Shown piece by piece: positions 1 through 11,357 of a DNA stretch of 41,069 nucleotides; position 1 is the first letter of the stretch; each line of letters opens with the position of its first letter. The position numbers and the translations under genes were made by a program. Source of the DNA: Sphacelaria rigidula (Eukaryota > Phaeophyceae > Sphacelariales); NCBI GenBank assembly GCA_964200075.2, contig CAXNAA020000008.1, positions 1 through 41,069 on the forward strand, written 5' to 3'. The notes beneath the pieces are model-generated. The model was not told where the DNA came from. It saw nothing but the letters and a program-made list of their open reading frames with translations, and searched no databases.

Positions 1-267
1 GGGCAATTCTCAGCTACCGAGATCGACTGCCTAAATACCGGTTCTTCATCCCCGCCCACTACATACATGTTGACTGCACCCTGCAAGTCATCGCCAGAGG
101 GATGCGCAGAACTCATGACAGTAGATCCTTTCGTCTTTTCACAGCCCACCTGGTTTCAGGGCGTGGTGAAAAAGAGCACATGGTTGCATGTACTTTCCTT
201 TCCGGTTTTTCCGGTCGAGCCTGTACTAGTGTAAATTACTACGTTTGAGTTTGGAATTGAGAACCCA

Positions 268-500
268 ACAACCCGCCGGAAAACTCGGGAACAGTATACT
301 GAGTGCAAGTCATATCATATAACCAAGCTCCGACCGCCCTGCGCTTGGAAACCTGCGAAGGCTTATCTGGGCCAGGGATAGGGTCCCCATACGATCTTTA
401 CAGTGGCATCATACTCGCCAACAACCCCAGCACTGGTCGTTCGGGTCTGATCGAGAAATTTCGCCTCGCCGTGATTGGGCAGGTCGCTCGAAGACTTGTT
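268..500 (-). repeat. Repeat family 5, copy 1
   Basis: Read on the minus strand, this matches 12083-12320 on the plus strand across some 230 bases, with shared GCGACCTGCCC(C/A)ATCACGGC, GGCGAAAT and TGCACTCAGTAT. No conserved open frame is seen. Edges are approximate. Confidence 0.6.
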
Positions 501-1284
501 TTTGTATTATTTCACCAACACAGGGTCAACCCTGAGTTAGTGGGGGGTCGGTCCCAAAAGGGTTGAAGGTATCTTTTTTTACTCCGCATGTCAAGAAGGT
601 CTCGACAAGTGTTTGATCACTCATACACCCCCTCAACTTGCGTGTGGCACGCTCTTGTGGTCAGTCTCATGTCGGGTAAAATCGGCGATGAATAACACCC
701 CTCGAGTTCCAATTGGATCTGTTATTGCCGCAGCACCGTCCTTGCTGGCATGTGTGTGACAGAGAACAGTAGCGGTGACGGGAACATTGCCCTGCTTTTC
801 AACGACATGTTTTTCGGCGAACAGAGGCGCGTCCTATCCAAAAAGAGAGGCAGAGAGAAATCGATCTTCGCATTCGTGAGATCCATAGGCAAGAAGAGAT
901 AAGATCCCTCCGCACCTCGATGTTTTTGGGGGGGCTGTACGCAGCAGTATAGTATGTCTACCGGCACATGAGAGATTGGATACATGCTGGTAACATGCGT
1001 GATGCCAGTCTCTCGAGCGATTGGTAATCGCCGAGCGGGGACACACAAAGGACACGGGTCAGGAGCTTCCTTCCTGTCGTTGCTTCTCCATCTGGTGATC
1101 TCGTCATCGACACGCGTGTACACCGCATTCGTTCGGTGCACCTAAGCACAACGGCTTCACTGCTGCAGACTCTCGAGGGGAAAGATGGTTTCGCTCTGTG
1201 TAACTGTTTCGGGTCATCCCTGCAAAAAAAAGATATGCCATTTCAGGCTCTTTTTCGACATCACCCCATTTTCAAGAATCCACC

Positions 1285-1537
1285 GTTACGTGATACCGCG
1301 ATAAATCCCTACCCAGACCAAAGCGAGAACTGTTCAACAAAAAGTGGCCACAGAGCGCGTGATGGTCCGTGTCAGACTGCCGGAGGCGCCTCATATGAAT
1401 GACATCGGCGAAACCGATCTCAAGCGTGGGAGTTCCCAGCTGCTCGGTGTGCTCGGCTTTGCCCATTTTGATTCACACATGCGTTTTGCCTCCCCAACCC
1501 AACCACTTGGGGGGGTTATCGTGACAATTGTTGGAAA
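1285..1537. mobile_element. MITE family 1, degenerate copy
   Basis: This stretch is related along its length to the copies at 2035 and 7473 (shared blocks around the GCTCGGCTTTGCCCATTT motif and the terminal G-run followed by TTATCGTGACAATTGT). Its left end is worn, so the border is approximate. The short open frames over it are translations of the repeat, not genes. Confidence 0.55.
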
Positions 1538-1643
1538 AAATTGGAATGCGTGACACTATGTAATTTGTAATAATCACCTACCCAACGCACAACAGCGCAT
1601 TATGAGAGGGATGTTAGGATGATTGATTTCCTCATTTCCATTT

Positions 1644-1941
1644 AACAAGGTTTAGTGAGATTGAGAGTTGGGTGCGGTTTGAGAGTGGCTTTGATCATTC
1701 GCGATAACTTGTCCAATTTTTCATTCCGTGTGTGCTTTTTGTCGTCTCATCACTGCCACGTGCTTACAGCTACACGTTGATATCCTACTCAGAGGTATCG
1801 AGGGCCTCAGTGGCAAGCTGCTAGATAGAAGATATTGGACCTGGTGGAGGTGCATTTCGGAACTGAAACGGCTTATCCACTAATTGACCGTTTTTCACTC
1901 TCAATCGTACCTTCAACTCTCAATTTCACGAAAACGTTGTT
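1644..1941. mobile_element. MITE family 2, copy 1
   Basis: An element of about 298 bp whose ends are inverted copies: AGTGAGATTGAGAGTT at the left and AACTCTCAATTTCACG at the right. The interior shares CATTCCGTGTGTGCTTTT, GCTTACAGCTACACGT and CGGAACTGAAACG with the other three copies. No open frame is conserved between copies. Confidence 0.7.
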
Positions 1942-2034
1942 ATTTATGTCGGTATTATAGTTCAACAGAACGGATATTTCCTTACCATTACTCGTACAGC
2001 TAAGGACTGTTTCTACTTGGATTCCGCAGCGTCT

Positions 2035-2282
2035 GACACTTTCTACGATAGCCCCCCCCCAAAACCAGCTCAAAAGTGTCATGAAAATAATGGCCATACA
2101 GCGCCTCTGTTTAGGTTCAGGCTGCATGAAGCACCTAATATTGGCGAAATTGGCTAGAGCGAACCCACGCGTGGGAATTTCCAGCTTCTCGTTGTGCTCG
2201 GCTTTTCCCATTTCGATTCACGTGAAAATGTTGCCCCCCAAAACCATGCACTTCTGGGGGGGGGGTTATTGTTGAAAGTGTC
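2035..2282. mobile_element. MITE family 1, copy with terminal inverted repeats
   Basis: The element begins GACACTTTCTACGATAGC plus a C-run and ends with a G-run plus TTATTGTTGAAAGTGTC, the imperfect inverse. GTCT flanks both ends and may be a target duplication. It is about 248 bp with no coding capacity, as expected of a non-autonomous DNA transposon derivative. Confidence 0.75.
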
Positions 2283-2517
2283 GTCTTTCGAAATGACTCT
2301 TTGACTGCAAGGGAAGGCTACGGAAGGTGATCTGTTGAATAGGCAATACTACCCCTGACAATCAGATATTCCCCTTTTTCATACGTTCATAAAAACACAC
2401 GATGACAATTAAAAGCTATACTTCCAGTCTCACAAAAATGTTGTTGCAAGTACTTTGCGATATTCGCCCTTCCCCTGCATGTACTCTCCTCGATTTGGAC
2501 GTCATATTTCCACTATT

Positions 2518-2821
2518 AACGGCGCATTCGTGAGATCGAGAGCAGAGCGCGAATCGAGAGTGGCTTTGGTCATTCGCTTCAACTTGTCCGATCTTTCATT
2601 CCGTGTGTATGCTCTTTTTTGCCTTCATCACCGCCGTGTGCTTACAGCTACACGTGGATATCCTACTCAGGGATATCAAGCGCCTCGGTGGCAAGCTACT
2701 ACAGAAAGAATATCGGGCCACGTAGAGGGGCGTCTCGGAACTGAAACGATTAATTCACCGATTGACATCTCTTCACTCTCAATCTTATTCTCTACTCTCG
2801 ATCTTACGAAAACATTGTTCA
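2518..2821. mobile_element. MITE family 2, copy 2
   Basis: The best-kept copy: the left end CGTGAGATCGAGAGCAGAG is inverted at the right as CTCTACTCTCGATCTTACG, then AAAACATTGTTC. The inverted ends span about 40 bp. The same interior blocks as copy 1 follow in the same order. Confidence 0.75.
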
Positions 2822-3703
2822 TTCTCAACTTCTTGAGATCGCTGAGCAGTACAATATGATGCTGGGGATGTATGGAAAGATCTGTTCCTGTTTTGTTGGG
2901 AGATGGAGTATTTTCGAGATGGACACAGTACCGCAGTATAGAGCAGCACCGTACGCAGCGCATAGTACATCTCGCATTCCACCTTAGCTGAGGGGACGTT
3001 GTCGCTTCGTGTTCACGTCAATGCCGGTATGAGTCCTCGAGCGACATGTTCGTGTTCTAGAGCTCATGCGCTTCAAAGCGGTCGCCATATACCGGAGCCA
3101 AAAAAGTAGCCGTCGTCCAGGAAACGAAACGTTTTCCCATTGAACAAGTGGGCACTCATTGGTTCAATGGGTAAAATGGTCGCTTCCATAACAGTCGCGA
3201 CCGATTGAACGCAAAAAACCTACAGACGTTCCTGCACATTTGACACCCACCCGTCTCATACTCATAAACTTCCGTTTTGGTATATTCCATGAGTGGGCAA
3301 AACACTGAGGAGTGACACTAGGAGCGATGCGCTTTGTTGAAGACAAAAACAGGGGGAATTAGCATATCAACCATCGAAATATTGCCCTCATCAATGCGCT
3401 GTTGTACGCCAGGCACGTTATGATTTCACGCCAGATACAACGGCATGCACTCCAAAAGCGTTCTCATCGATATTCATTGTATGAGAGTGCATGGAGAATC
3501 AGCGTTTGTTTGCATTCGGAATATAGATTCAACGACCAACTCGTGGGACTCTTAACCCTCTGACCGCTAAGGTCAGGATCACGCAGTAAGTTTTCTGATG
3601 AGCATGATGCCGACTCCACAAAGGGCTAGAGCGCTGACTCTTAATCTCACGAACATCTTGATTATGTACAGTACGCTACAAGCATGTGATGGAACCACGA
3701 CGA

Positions 3704-3790
3704 TGCAGGGGAGGCAGGATCGAACTGCTGCGATGCTAATCGCCCACGGGTTCGGAGCCCATGCCCCACTCCAGGGAGGATCACCCCTGC
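3704..3790 (-). tRNA. tRNA-Sec-like sequence, 87 nt, with anticodon CCG instead of TCA
   Basis: Read on the minus strand, the 87 bases align to human tRNA-Sec from end to end without a gap, about 61% identical by hand. The special fold is kept: a 9-bp acceptor including the same T-T mismatch at pair 8, a 4-bp T stem with TTCGATC loop, a 6-bp D stem (one mismatch), a 6-bp anticodon stem, and a 5-bp variable arm with the identical TAGC loop. Many pairs differ from human on both sides yet still pair. The anticodon loop is CTCCGAA, so the anticodon is CCG. The discriminator base is A, not G. No T-run follows for about 250 bases and no TATA element lies about 30 bases upstream, so expression as a canonical gene is doubtful. 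It may be a recent pseudogene or an altered-specificity tRNA. Confidence 0.72.
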
Positions 3791-4976
3791 CACAAGTTGG
3801 AACAAAGAAGTTCGAAGGGGGTTCGCAACCCCAGACACGAAACGGACATCCACGCTACTACACATATGCTCGCATTGGACAGTGTACACTCATTATGTGA
3901 GACGCCATATTAGTCGGCACCAAATATCACGCGACCGCGCCTCCCGGCCGACGACTCTCCAGATTAAAGACGCTCGTGATGAGCGTACTTGCAATTTAAT
4001 TGGAATTAACCAGATGATAACAGCACCATGAAGTTTGAAACCCCGATCGCAACGTGCCCCCACATCTTCCCAACGGAGAAAGTATTGGGCCAGTCGGCCC
4101 ATACGGCTATCTTCTCCCGAACACACGCATCACGGAACCTGGAAACTGTTGCGTATCATCTCGTATGTACGTGATGAATGAAATAAAGCAGCTCGATAGC
4201 CTACATACGGGGATCTGCAGCCGACATCCATCTATTCGTCGAACGAAGAAAATGCCGAATAAATGTTTGGGAACGCCATGGTCGCACGCGGATGACGCCC
4301 CCGTCGAGACAAAACGTATCGAACCTCGATTTCCTAGAAAGCCGCAAGATATGACGAAACAATAATCGTTGACGAGGAACTCACAGCTTCACCAGCACAG
4401 CACAACTATTTCCACGGTGCCGTAGTTTCCATCATTTGAGGCGGTGAATGCATCGCCCGCAAGAGCAGGTTTAATTGTAGTTCGTCACCTGAGCTCATCA
4501 CTCCTGCCGGGGGTTCCGCCAACGTCCGGAGATAGCACTTGGGCCAGGGGGGGTGTACTCGTCATCATACACGCCAGTTACCGAACCATTGACCTCGCAC
4601 TTGGGCCAGGTGGGGGGGGGGGTACTGATTTCGCATGCCGTGGTCAAGATACGATTGACCCCGCCTACCAACAGAGCCGGCATGGGGCACGCCGAATTTC
4701 CGACGTACACGCTCGTAATCGTTGAGCGCGGAGCGCCGTGAGGTATTCGGCGAGTCAAATGAGGAGGGCGGGAGGACACCGTCACCGTACGTTTCACACG
4801 AATCGACCAGAACCATAATTTCGTTGTCACTCGATCCAACCATAATCGATCGCTTCACGTACCTCGATTTATCTGACGAAACAGAGCAGTCCGTTACTCA
4901 TGTACAATTTCCAAGAGACGTGAGGTTGAGGTTCCAGTCATCAAGCATCTTGTACGCTTCAAAAAGTATTTCCTAT
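3791..4976. other. Intergenic sequence, nothing recognised
   Basis: There is a short G-rich tract near 4610-4622 and a 6-bp GGGGTT/AACCCC hairpin near 3827-3842. No gene or element is supported. Confidence 0.4.
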
Positions 4977-5419
4977 AACACGGGATCTTACAAATTGGGG
5001 ATGGATCTACTGGGAACGAGAAACCCGAAGAATTAAAATCTTTGTATCCACACCAAATCTTCGAAATATAGTTCCATTTCTTCACCTACCGATAGCTATA
5101 GACAACTGCTACATGCCATGGAAACTTGGATTTCGATCACCAAAATGTTGGGGTACTAGGTGAAACACCAATCCCAAAACCATTTTGGCGTCCGTTCGGA
5201 CACCGGGAATTCCCGATGAATGGGTTTTCACCTAGGACCCCAACATTTCGGTCATCGAGGTCAAAATTTTGTAAGGCGTGTACCAGTTGTCAATAGATCT
5301 CAGTAGGTGAAGAACTGGAACCATATTTCGAAGATCTGGTGCGGATACGAAGATTTCATTTGTCCGGGTTTCTCATCCCCAATAAAAATATCCATCCCCA
5401 ATTTGTAAGATCCCGTGTT
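4977..5419. repeat. 443-bp imperfect palindrome (foldback)
   Basis: AACACGGGATCTTACAAATT at the left reappears inverted at the right end, and the similarity continues through the arms to near 5198, including ATCTTCGAAATA with GGTGAAGAA-type blocks and CACCTAGGACCCCAACAT near the centre. The arms differ by scattered substitutions and a small insertion. It could fold as a long hairpin. Sequence outside the right arm (to about 5660, minus strand) keeps an open protein-like frame that may be the remnant of a transposon gene. Confidence 0.7.
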
Positions 5420-5684
5420 GTATCATGACGCGATCAAACAGGTCGCGATCGTCCAGGTCAACAGAGGAAGCATGCTCTTCGTCGGTGAGCACCAAACACG
5501 GGAACGACTTCGGTAATTGAAATCCCTTCCTGGAAGGCAACGACCGAACCGCAACCGGGCTGTCAAAGGAGAGAAAGAATTCGCGCGTGCTCTCACGGTT
5601 CTTGGACGTTATCATGCCCAAAGACGCTGGCCGCCAGCCCATTACGCACCCTGCGGTCACCAGAGTGGGGTGCGGAAGCGCACT

Positions 5685-5895
5685 AGTGAACAGATAGCAC
5701 CCTGTGGAGCACGTCTACAACGTTCAGGGGAACTGTGCGGTGTTTCTCGCGGGGATTTGGCTGTAGGGTATTTTTTTTGCGCCACACTGCGCTTCACAGG
5801 GTTTCAGGCAAACTGTGCAATGTTTCTCACGGGGATTTGGCTGTGGGGGATTCTTTTGCGCCACACAGTACGCTTCAAAGCGTTTCGTCACCTCG
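5685..5895 (+). repeat. Repeat family 4, two tandem units
   Basis: The unit GTGTTTCTCGCGGGGATTTG...GCGCCACACTGCGCTTCA occurs twice, near 5740 and 5820, after an ATAGCACCCTGTGGAG start. Related sequence is found inverted at 8470-8810 and, more weakly, at 7090-7290. It is non-coding. Confidence 0.55.
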
Positions 5896-6320
5896 TGTAC
5901 TGTTTCATGTTGTTGATACACGGGTGGCCACTGGGGTGCCTGCAACCTCAAATTTGGACGTTACAGACCTTGCAACAGTTTTTTCAAGGACAAGCAATAT
6001 GTTCTCATCTAACAGCGCGGGTACGGTCCTGGCAGAGAAAAGTAAAAGGGTGTGAATTGAACTCGCATTTTTGTGACCGACAGAACGTCGCACTGAACGT
6101 TGAACCCCCTACGATTCTTTCTCACTCCATCATGTATTTTTGAGCTTCCGAAGGATATTAAGCAAAAACTTTCGTTAACTGAAGCATGATTTCGTTGAGC
6201 ACGTAATTCTTAAATAGTCGCCTCTTGGAAAATTTGGAGCAAATTATTCTTGATGCAGGGTGTGAATTTACCTCTGGAATGTGATATTTATCGGTAACCA
6301 CGCAATCTTGTATTAAATAC

Positions 6321-6617
6321 TCAACGTTTCGGTAAAATCGAGAGTAGAGCGCGAATTGAGAGTGGCTTTGGCCACTCGCTGTAACTTATCCATTTTTTCA
6401 TTCCGCGTGTGCTTTTCTGTGCCTTCATAACTGGCATGTGCTTACAGCTACACGTCGATATACTACTCGGGGATAGCAAGCGCCTCAGCGGCAAGCTACG
6501 GCACAAAGCGTATCGGACCTCTTGAAGGGCATTTCAGAACTGAAACGATTCAGTCATGATTTGACTGTTTTTTCCTCTCGACTGTATCCTCTACTCTGAA
6601 TCTCACAGACACAGTGT
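6321..6617. mobile_element. MITE family 2, copy 3
   Basis: Same element: the left end has AAATCGAGAGTAGAGCGCG and the right end CCTCTACTCTGAATCTCAC. Interior blocks CATTCCGCGTGTGCTTTT and GCTTACAGCTACACGT are present. The terminal repeats have diverged more than in copy 2. Confidence 0.7.
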
Positions 6618-7472
6618 CACAAGTACATTGTAGTGTAGGCCGTGACCCGATATACAGATCAATCGAACCATAAGCGATTGAGAATTCAAATAACCCACGT
6701 AATGCAAAATTTGTTCCTAGTTGTCGCTCACAATCCTACTGCAAAGAAGAGCACGAGTTACGCACAGGAAAATAAATGCACACTGCCGTGGTTGGGTATG
6801 ACGTATTTCTTGTTGGTGCATGAAAACTTGAGAATCTTCGTTCATGGTCGGGATATCTATCGCACGGCGACGGATCGAACCACGCGGGGTTTACAGCAGC
6901 CCCGCGGGGTATTTATGACCGCACGGCTTATATTGCATGTAGGCGCGTACTCACGGCATAGTTGACGCATGGGCAGGCATTACAAAGCTGCACGTTTGTC
7001 GAGTCGTTTTCACGTCGTAGTGTAGGTGAAGAACATATCTCGTCCTGTGCTGCCTGTACTGCACTTTCCTCACTTCCTTTTCACGCCCTACTTAGTGCAC
7101 GGATGGACAGATAGAACCCTGTGGGGTGCACTGTGCAGGGTCCGTACAGGGTCCTCCACAGTCTCCGTGGAAAAACCTTGACAGTGAAAATCCAAACCTG
7201 TACCCCTCGTAGCGTTTTGATAAAGTTTGCCCCAGGGTTGGGTTTACAGCCCTGTGTAGGCTTGTCGGCAAAGCCCTGCACAGTCATGTGGTAGTGTTTT
7301 GGTGAAAAACACCGACTTTTCTTTTTTTTTCAGAAAATTCCAAATATTTTGGTACAAAATCCGTAAATTCATGTATTTCCAATAGCTTGTCCTCGTGTCC
7401 ATATCGGGCACAGGAATTTATTTTGGACAGCAGGACAGGCTATTCAAAACAGGTCCTTTTCTCGCCCAATTT

Positions 7473-7714
7473 GACGCTTTCTACGATAGCCCTTCCCCTA
7501 AAAGTGTCACGAAAAAATTGGCCATACAGCGCCTGATGTTCGGGTTCAGGCTACATGAAGAACCTCATATCGGCGACATCGGCTAGAACGAACCCACGCG
7601 TGGAAATTTCCAGCTTCTCGTTGTGCTCGGCTTTTCCCATTTCGATTCACGTGAAGATTTTTGCCTCCCGAAACGATGCCCTTTGAGGGGAAGGGGGGTA
7701 TCGTAGAAAATGTC
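7473..7714. mobile_element. MITE family 1, second well-kept copy
   Basis: It starts GACGCTTTCTACGATAGC and ends TATCGTAGAAAATGTC, so the terminal inverted repeats are nearly complete. The interior matches the copy at 2035, including the CACGCGTGG block and TTCCAGCTTCTCGTTGTGC. It is about 242 bp and non-coding. Confidence 0.75.
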
Positions 7715-8469
7715 ATTTATTCAACAAAAAAAAACGAACTGTAGAAGAAGCTGTTCATAATCGATCTTTTTTTCGGCCATTTCAAAAATTGGCGAAAAAA
7801 GAATATATTTCCAACAATTTCAGCCGCGCAAATCCCATGCACACTGGCAGATTCGGAAATTGAACAGCAGAAGAAGCTCGAAACAAATCTTCACTTTGCC
7901 CTTAAATTCATCCGGAGATTGGGGAAAAGAGATTTGTTGCGAGCAGCGTCAGCTGCTGGGCAAATCCCGTATACTGCACCGTTAACAACATATGGGGACC
8001 GACAAACAGAAAGGAATGTAGAAAGTAATTCATCCTCTGCCCCCCGTCCATGCATATGGGCTAAAGGATGACCATTTCTCAACAGCTTTTCCTGAATGGA
8101 GATCCGACACACTGATTGTGATCGAGTGTGTATCCAGACGCCTGCGAGTTTAGATGCGACGCTTCCACTCAAGACGTGGATTCTGAGGTGACGGTATATA
8201 CCTCGCATGTGACTGCACATTGCTCTTGAAAACCCCTTGGTCTGCAGTCTGCCAAATCACTCAACCGGTTTGCTTGTGTTTAGAGAGGTTTTTGATTGAT
8301 AATTAGTAGAAGCACAAATAGTAAGCGTTTTAGAAATTAAAGCAAGTAGCTCGATGTACGACCTGGCACACCCTCGCGAAGGGATTCTCGAGTTCAATTC
8401 TCACTCCCGCCGCTCCTCGAACGTTTTTTTCTGCCAGTACCATGCCCATGTTGTATGGAATATATTATA

Positions 8470-8810
8470 TGCACGGAGTGTCGACACCCTGTGCAGCGCC
8501 CTATGGCACAAAATAATTCCCTCCAGTCAAATCCCCGTTAGAAACCATGCACAGCTTCCCTGCACTCTGTGAAGCGTCCTGTGGGGCGCACAGAAACACC
8601 CACAACCGCGTCCTCGCGAGAAACACTGCACAGTTTCCCTGAACCCTGTAGACGTGCCCCACAGGGTGCTATTTGTCCACGTGTGCATGAGCGTCCTGTG
8701 CTACGCTGGAAAACACTGTACGATAGATTCCCGCCAGAAACACTGCGCAGGATGCGTAAACCCTGTAGACCCCCTCCACAGGGTGCTATTTGTCCACGTG
8801 TGTGCGTGCT
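8470..8810 (-). repeat. Repeat family 4, inverted cluster
   Basis: It contains two copies of CACAGGGTGCTATTTGTCC (about 8656 and 8776) and several GAAACACTGCnCAG blocks, the inverse of the 5685 cluster. The units are tandem and slightly diverged. Confidence 0.55.
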
Positions 8811-9003
8811 GCAGTTGTGCTCATTAGAGTGCGCGTGTGAACCGTAGTTATCCCTGACTATATGTAACATCCCCACACTTCAAAATAGGCTGCAGCTTCC
8901 GCGCATTGTATAGCCATACGCAGCTTGTACGCCGCGCTCACTCTGCAGTGTGAAACAGCTGGCGTTTAAGTCCGGTAGAGGACGATTTGTTGTCAACAAT
9001 TCC

Positions 9004-9268
9004 AAGGGTCGGACAAACAATGATTCGTGTGGAAATTACTTGGTTTTAGTATCATGAGTCGACTTGTGACGAGTCAATCCCTAGGCTTCATTTCAGCGTT
9101 GCAACCCAGGTATACGCAGCCCAGACACATGGAATGGCACAAAAGTTGTGTGGATACCCCTTGGATCAGCGATCAATTTTTTCCTCCCTTTCTCGCAATC
9201 ACGCCGAAGAAATCTTGAACTTGGTGATCTCGAGTCGTAATGATTTGTCCTAACCGTGAACAATTTTT
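9004..9268 (+). mobile_element. 265-bp element family 3, copy 1
   Basis: It starts with GGGTCGGACAAACAATGATT and ends with TTGTCCTAACCGTGAACA; the ends are imperfect inverted repeats. The conserved core includes GTGTGGATACCCCTTGGA. It is non-coding; another complete copy at 33157 has the opposite orientation. Confidence 0.68.
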
Positions 9269-9677
9269 GCTGCATCTCGGAGCCCTTCCGCTGAATACGG
9301 TGTGGTACGTGGGACTTGCATAGCTGAGCATGCTCGCATTGAGCTCTCTTTTTGCCCAATATTTTGGATTAATTGGCCGGTAAAGTATTCCATTTCTCGT
9401 ACCTTCTGGTCGAGTTCCAGATCTGAGTCGTCCCACGGTAGGGGGCGGGGGAGGGGGGGGTATTTTGGGCCACTTCTTGCACGAAATTCCGAGGCAAATT
9501 GCCGCTGAAATCAGCAACGGTTGCTCGAACGAGCTTGTTATGGATATACATAACGCTCATCTTGTTATGGATACACAACGCTCATTCATACCGATTGACA
9601 CCGTTTTGAACCAAATACAAACGCATCGCGAGTGTTGCAGGCCACCTGGCACAAGTATTAGCCTCGTTTTTCGTGCA

Positions 9678-9846
9678 ATCAAATAACCCCCCCCCCCCCC
9701 CCCCCCTCCCCCTACGGGGTCCTAGAGGCGTAAAGGCGGGATNNNNNNNNNNAAAAACGCCCTCGCGGCGTCTGGCGGCCCACACTGCAGCATCTGTTCC
9801 CTGTCTTTTCGTGACCTCCAACCCCCCCCCCCCCCCCCCCCCCCCT
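9678..9846. other. Assembly gap (10 N) flanked by two poly-C tracts
   Basis: Ns occupy 9743-9752. C-runs of about 20 and 25 bases lie on either side (about 9687-9712 and 9823-9845). The gap size of ten is probably nominal. Any frame reading through it is not real. Confidence 0.9.
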
Positions 9847-11273
9847 TACCGTAGCGGTGCTCAGTCTCGGAAGGGATGCATGGTCAATGGTCAAATGACT
9901 AAGGCATGTGAACGGGGCCGACAGGTGCATGATGTAGTGCCCGGGACCTGAGGACGGTCACGTGGGGCTGCGCTTCTGACATAGATCGCGTGGTACAGCC
10001 ACGTACACTCATAATACGTACAACTGGGCGTACGTGCAATTGCATCATGCGGCGGGTGGGGGTATTCGTACTCGAGTACTCTCCTAGTAGCCCTTCCTTT
10101 TGGTGCTCCAGCTCACCGCGTACACATTTTATCTATGTGACGACGCAAAATCGGTGGATCACCACGCGAACAGTTTCTCACGCTCTTCTCAAGTAGATTG
10201 CCCTGTATCCAGGGCGATTTCAATTTCAATTTATTTCGGTGTTTGGGACGTTGCTGTCTCGGATTACGGCGGTGAACCTCGAGCGGTCTCGGCTGTGCCC
10301 TCTACTCTAGAGTGAAGGTCTACCCGTAACTTCTTGTATATTTCGACGAGGTTTCCACCTTCTTACGGTAGGTAATGGAGGGACTGGTGGCCTTGTTTCA
10401 GTAACAAAACGTCCAGGTATCATCATGTAAATGAATTGTTTCGTGTCTCGTTCGAATCACGCGTTACATGAAAAAGTATCTGTACTGCAGTATTGTTGCG
10501 TCCTCGGATTCCTTGCCAAAAACTACGGTCCCCGCGCCTCGTACACAGTACAGTTAATAATACCCAGAGCACGTCGGTGGCGTTTATTTCATGCATATCC
10601 GTTATTGAACTGGAACGGTATACTAGCTCGTACAGCACGGAGCATGCGGCAGTACTACACCTCCAAGAGCAGCAGCGATGGACGCGCTGGCATTTCTTCT
10701 GCGTGCTATCGAATAGAGCGTCATGAAACATGGAGAACAATACCGTGACGGGCTGCCACGGGAGAGTACAACGCTGTACTGCACAAGCGCGCTGGCACGG
10801 TGTCGGCAACACGAAAACGCTAGCGCGCGTGCTGCTCGAAAATAACGCGCTCCGTCCGTGTGATTGAAGTCAGTGTATTTTATTGCATTTTGATGCAGAG
10901 ATTATCCTTTGGGTGTGGAGCCATTACTACTTTGTACCAACCGCGACGTGACGCCTGCGGCGGTACCACCTGCTCACTGCACATCGGCAGGGTTTAGGGT
11001 GACAAAGCACACCGCAGGACGTCGCCTCATTTGTCCATCCTTGTCCTGCATTGATTTCGCGTTGAGCTATGCACTTCGCCACATCACGAGTGCAGACGTT
11101 GTATCGCAGCCAAGGTGTACGCAGGAATATAAACCTCCTTGCACGCGCTATATTGCTAGGTCACATTTCGTAGAGCTGTCCGTGTTGCAGCTAGAGCGTG
11201 TGTTTGCCTCACGTGGCGCACGCAGGAGTGAAAGGCCGCCTCCGTCGAGGTAATAGTTGCCTGTTTCTTCGGC

Positions 11274-11357
11274 GAAGCTGTATAGTAACACAGGCGCGTC
11301 TGGAGCGCCCACACATACCGGAAGGTGGAGATCGGCGTCCAGAATTCATGGGACAAC
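11274..11357 (-). repeat. Coding-like repeat fragment (family 6)
   Basis: On the minus strand it encodes FWTPISTFRYVWALQ and is close in DNA and peptide to 32824-32905 and 33590-33665. The differences are largely at codon third positions, suggesting remnants of a once-coding element. Confidence 0.45.

Noticed and set aside
1272-2211. Minus-strand frames that both begin MGKAEH
   Set aside because: They are translations of the same MITE (family 1) in two copies. The shared start reflects the repeat, and stops and frames differ afterwards.
3610-3650. AGAGCGCTGACTCTTAATC, similar to the anticodon region of tRNA-Lys(CTT)
   Set aside because: The anticodon stem does not close, there is no B box at the right distance and no acceptor stem. 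At most it is a fragment.
8345-8432. tRNA-like TAGCTC and GAGTTCAATTCTC blocks followed by a T-run
   Set aside because: The arms do not form a cloverleaf and the A box is poor. The T-run is suggestive, but not enough for a tRNA call.
5685-8810. CRISPR-like reading of the repeated CACAGGGTGCTATTTGTCC blocks
   Set aside because: Only two or three diverged, irregularly spaced units in an intron-bearing eukaryotic sequence; not a CRISPR array.
9582-9951. Frames reading through the N gap
   Set aside because: They depend on unknown bases and poly-C translation.
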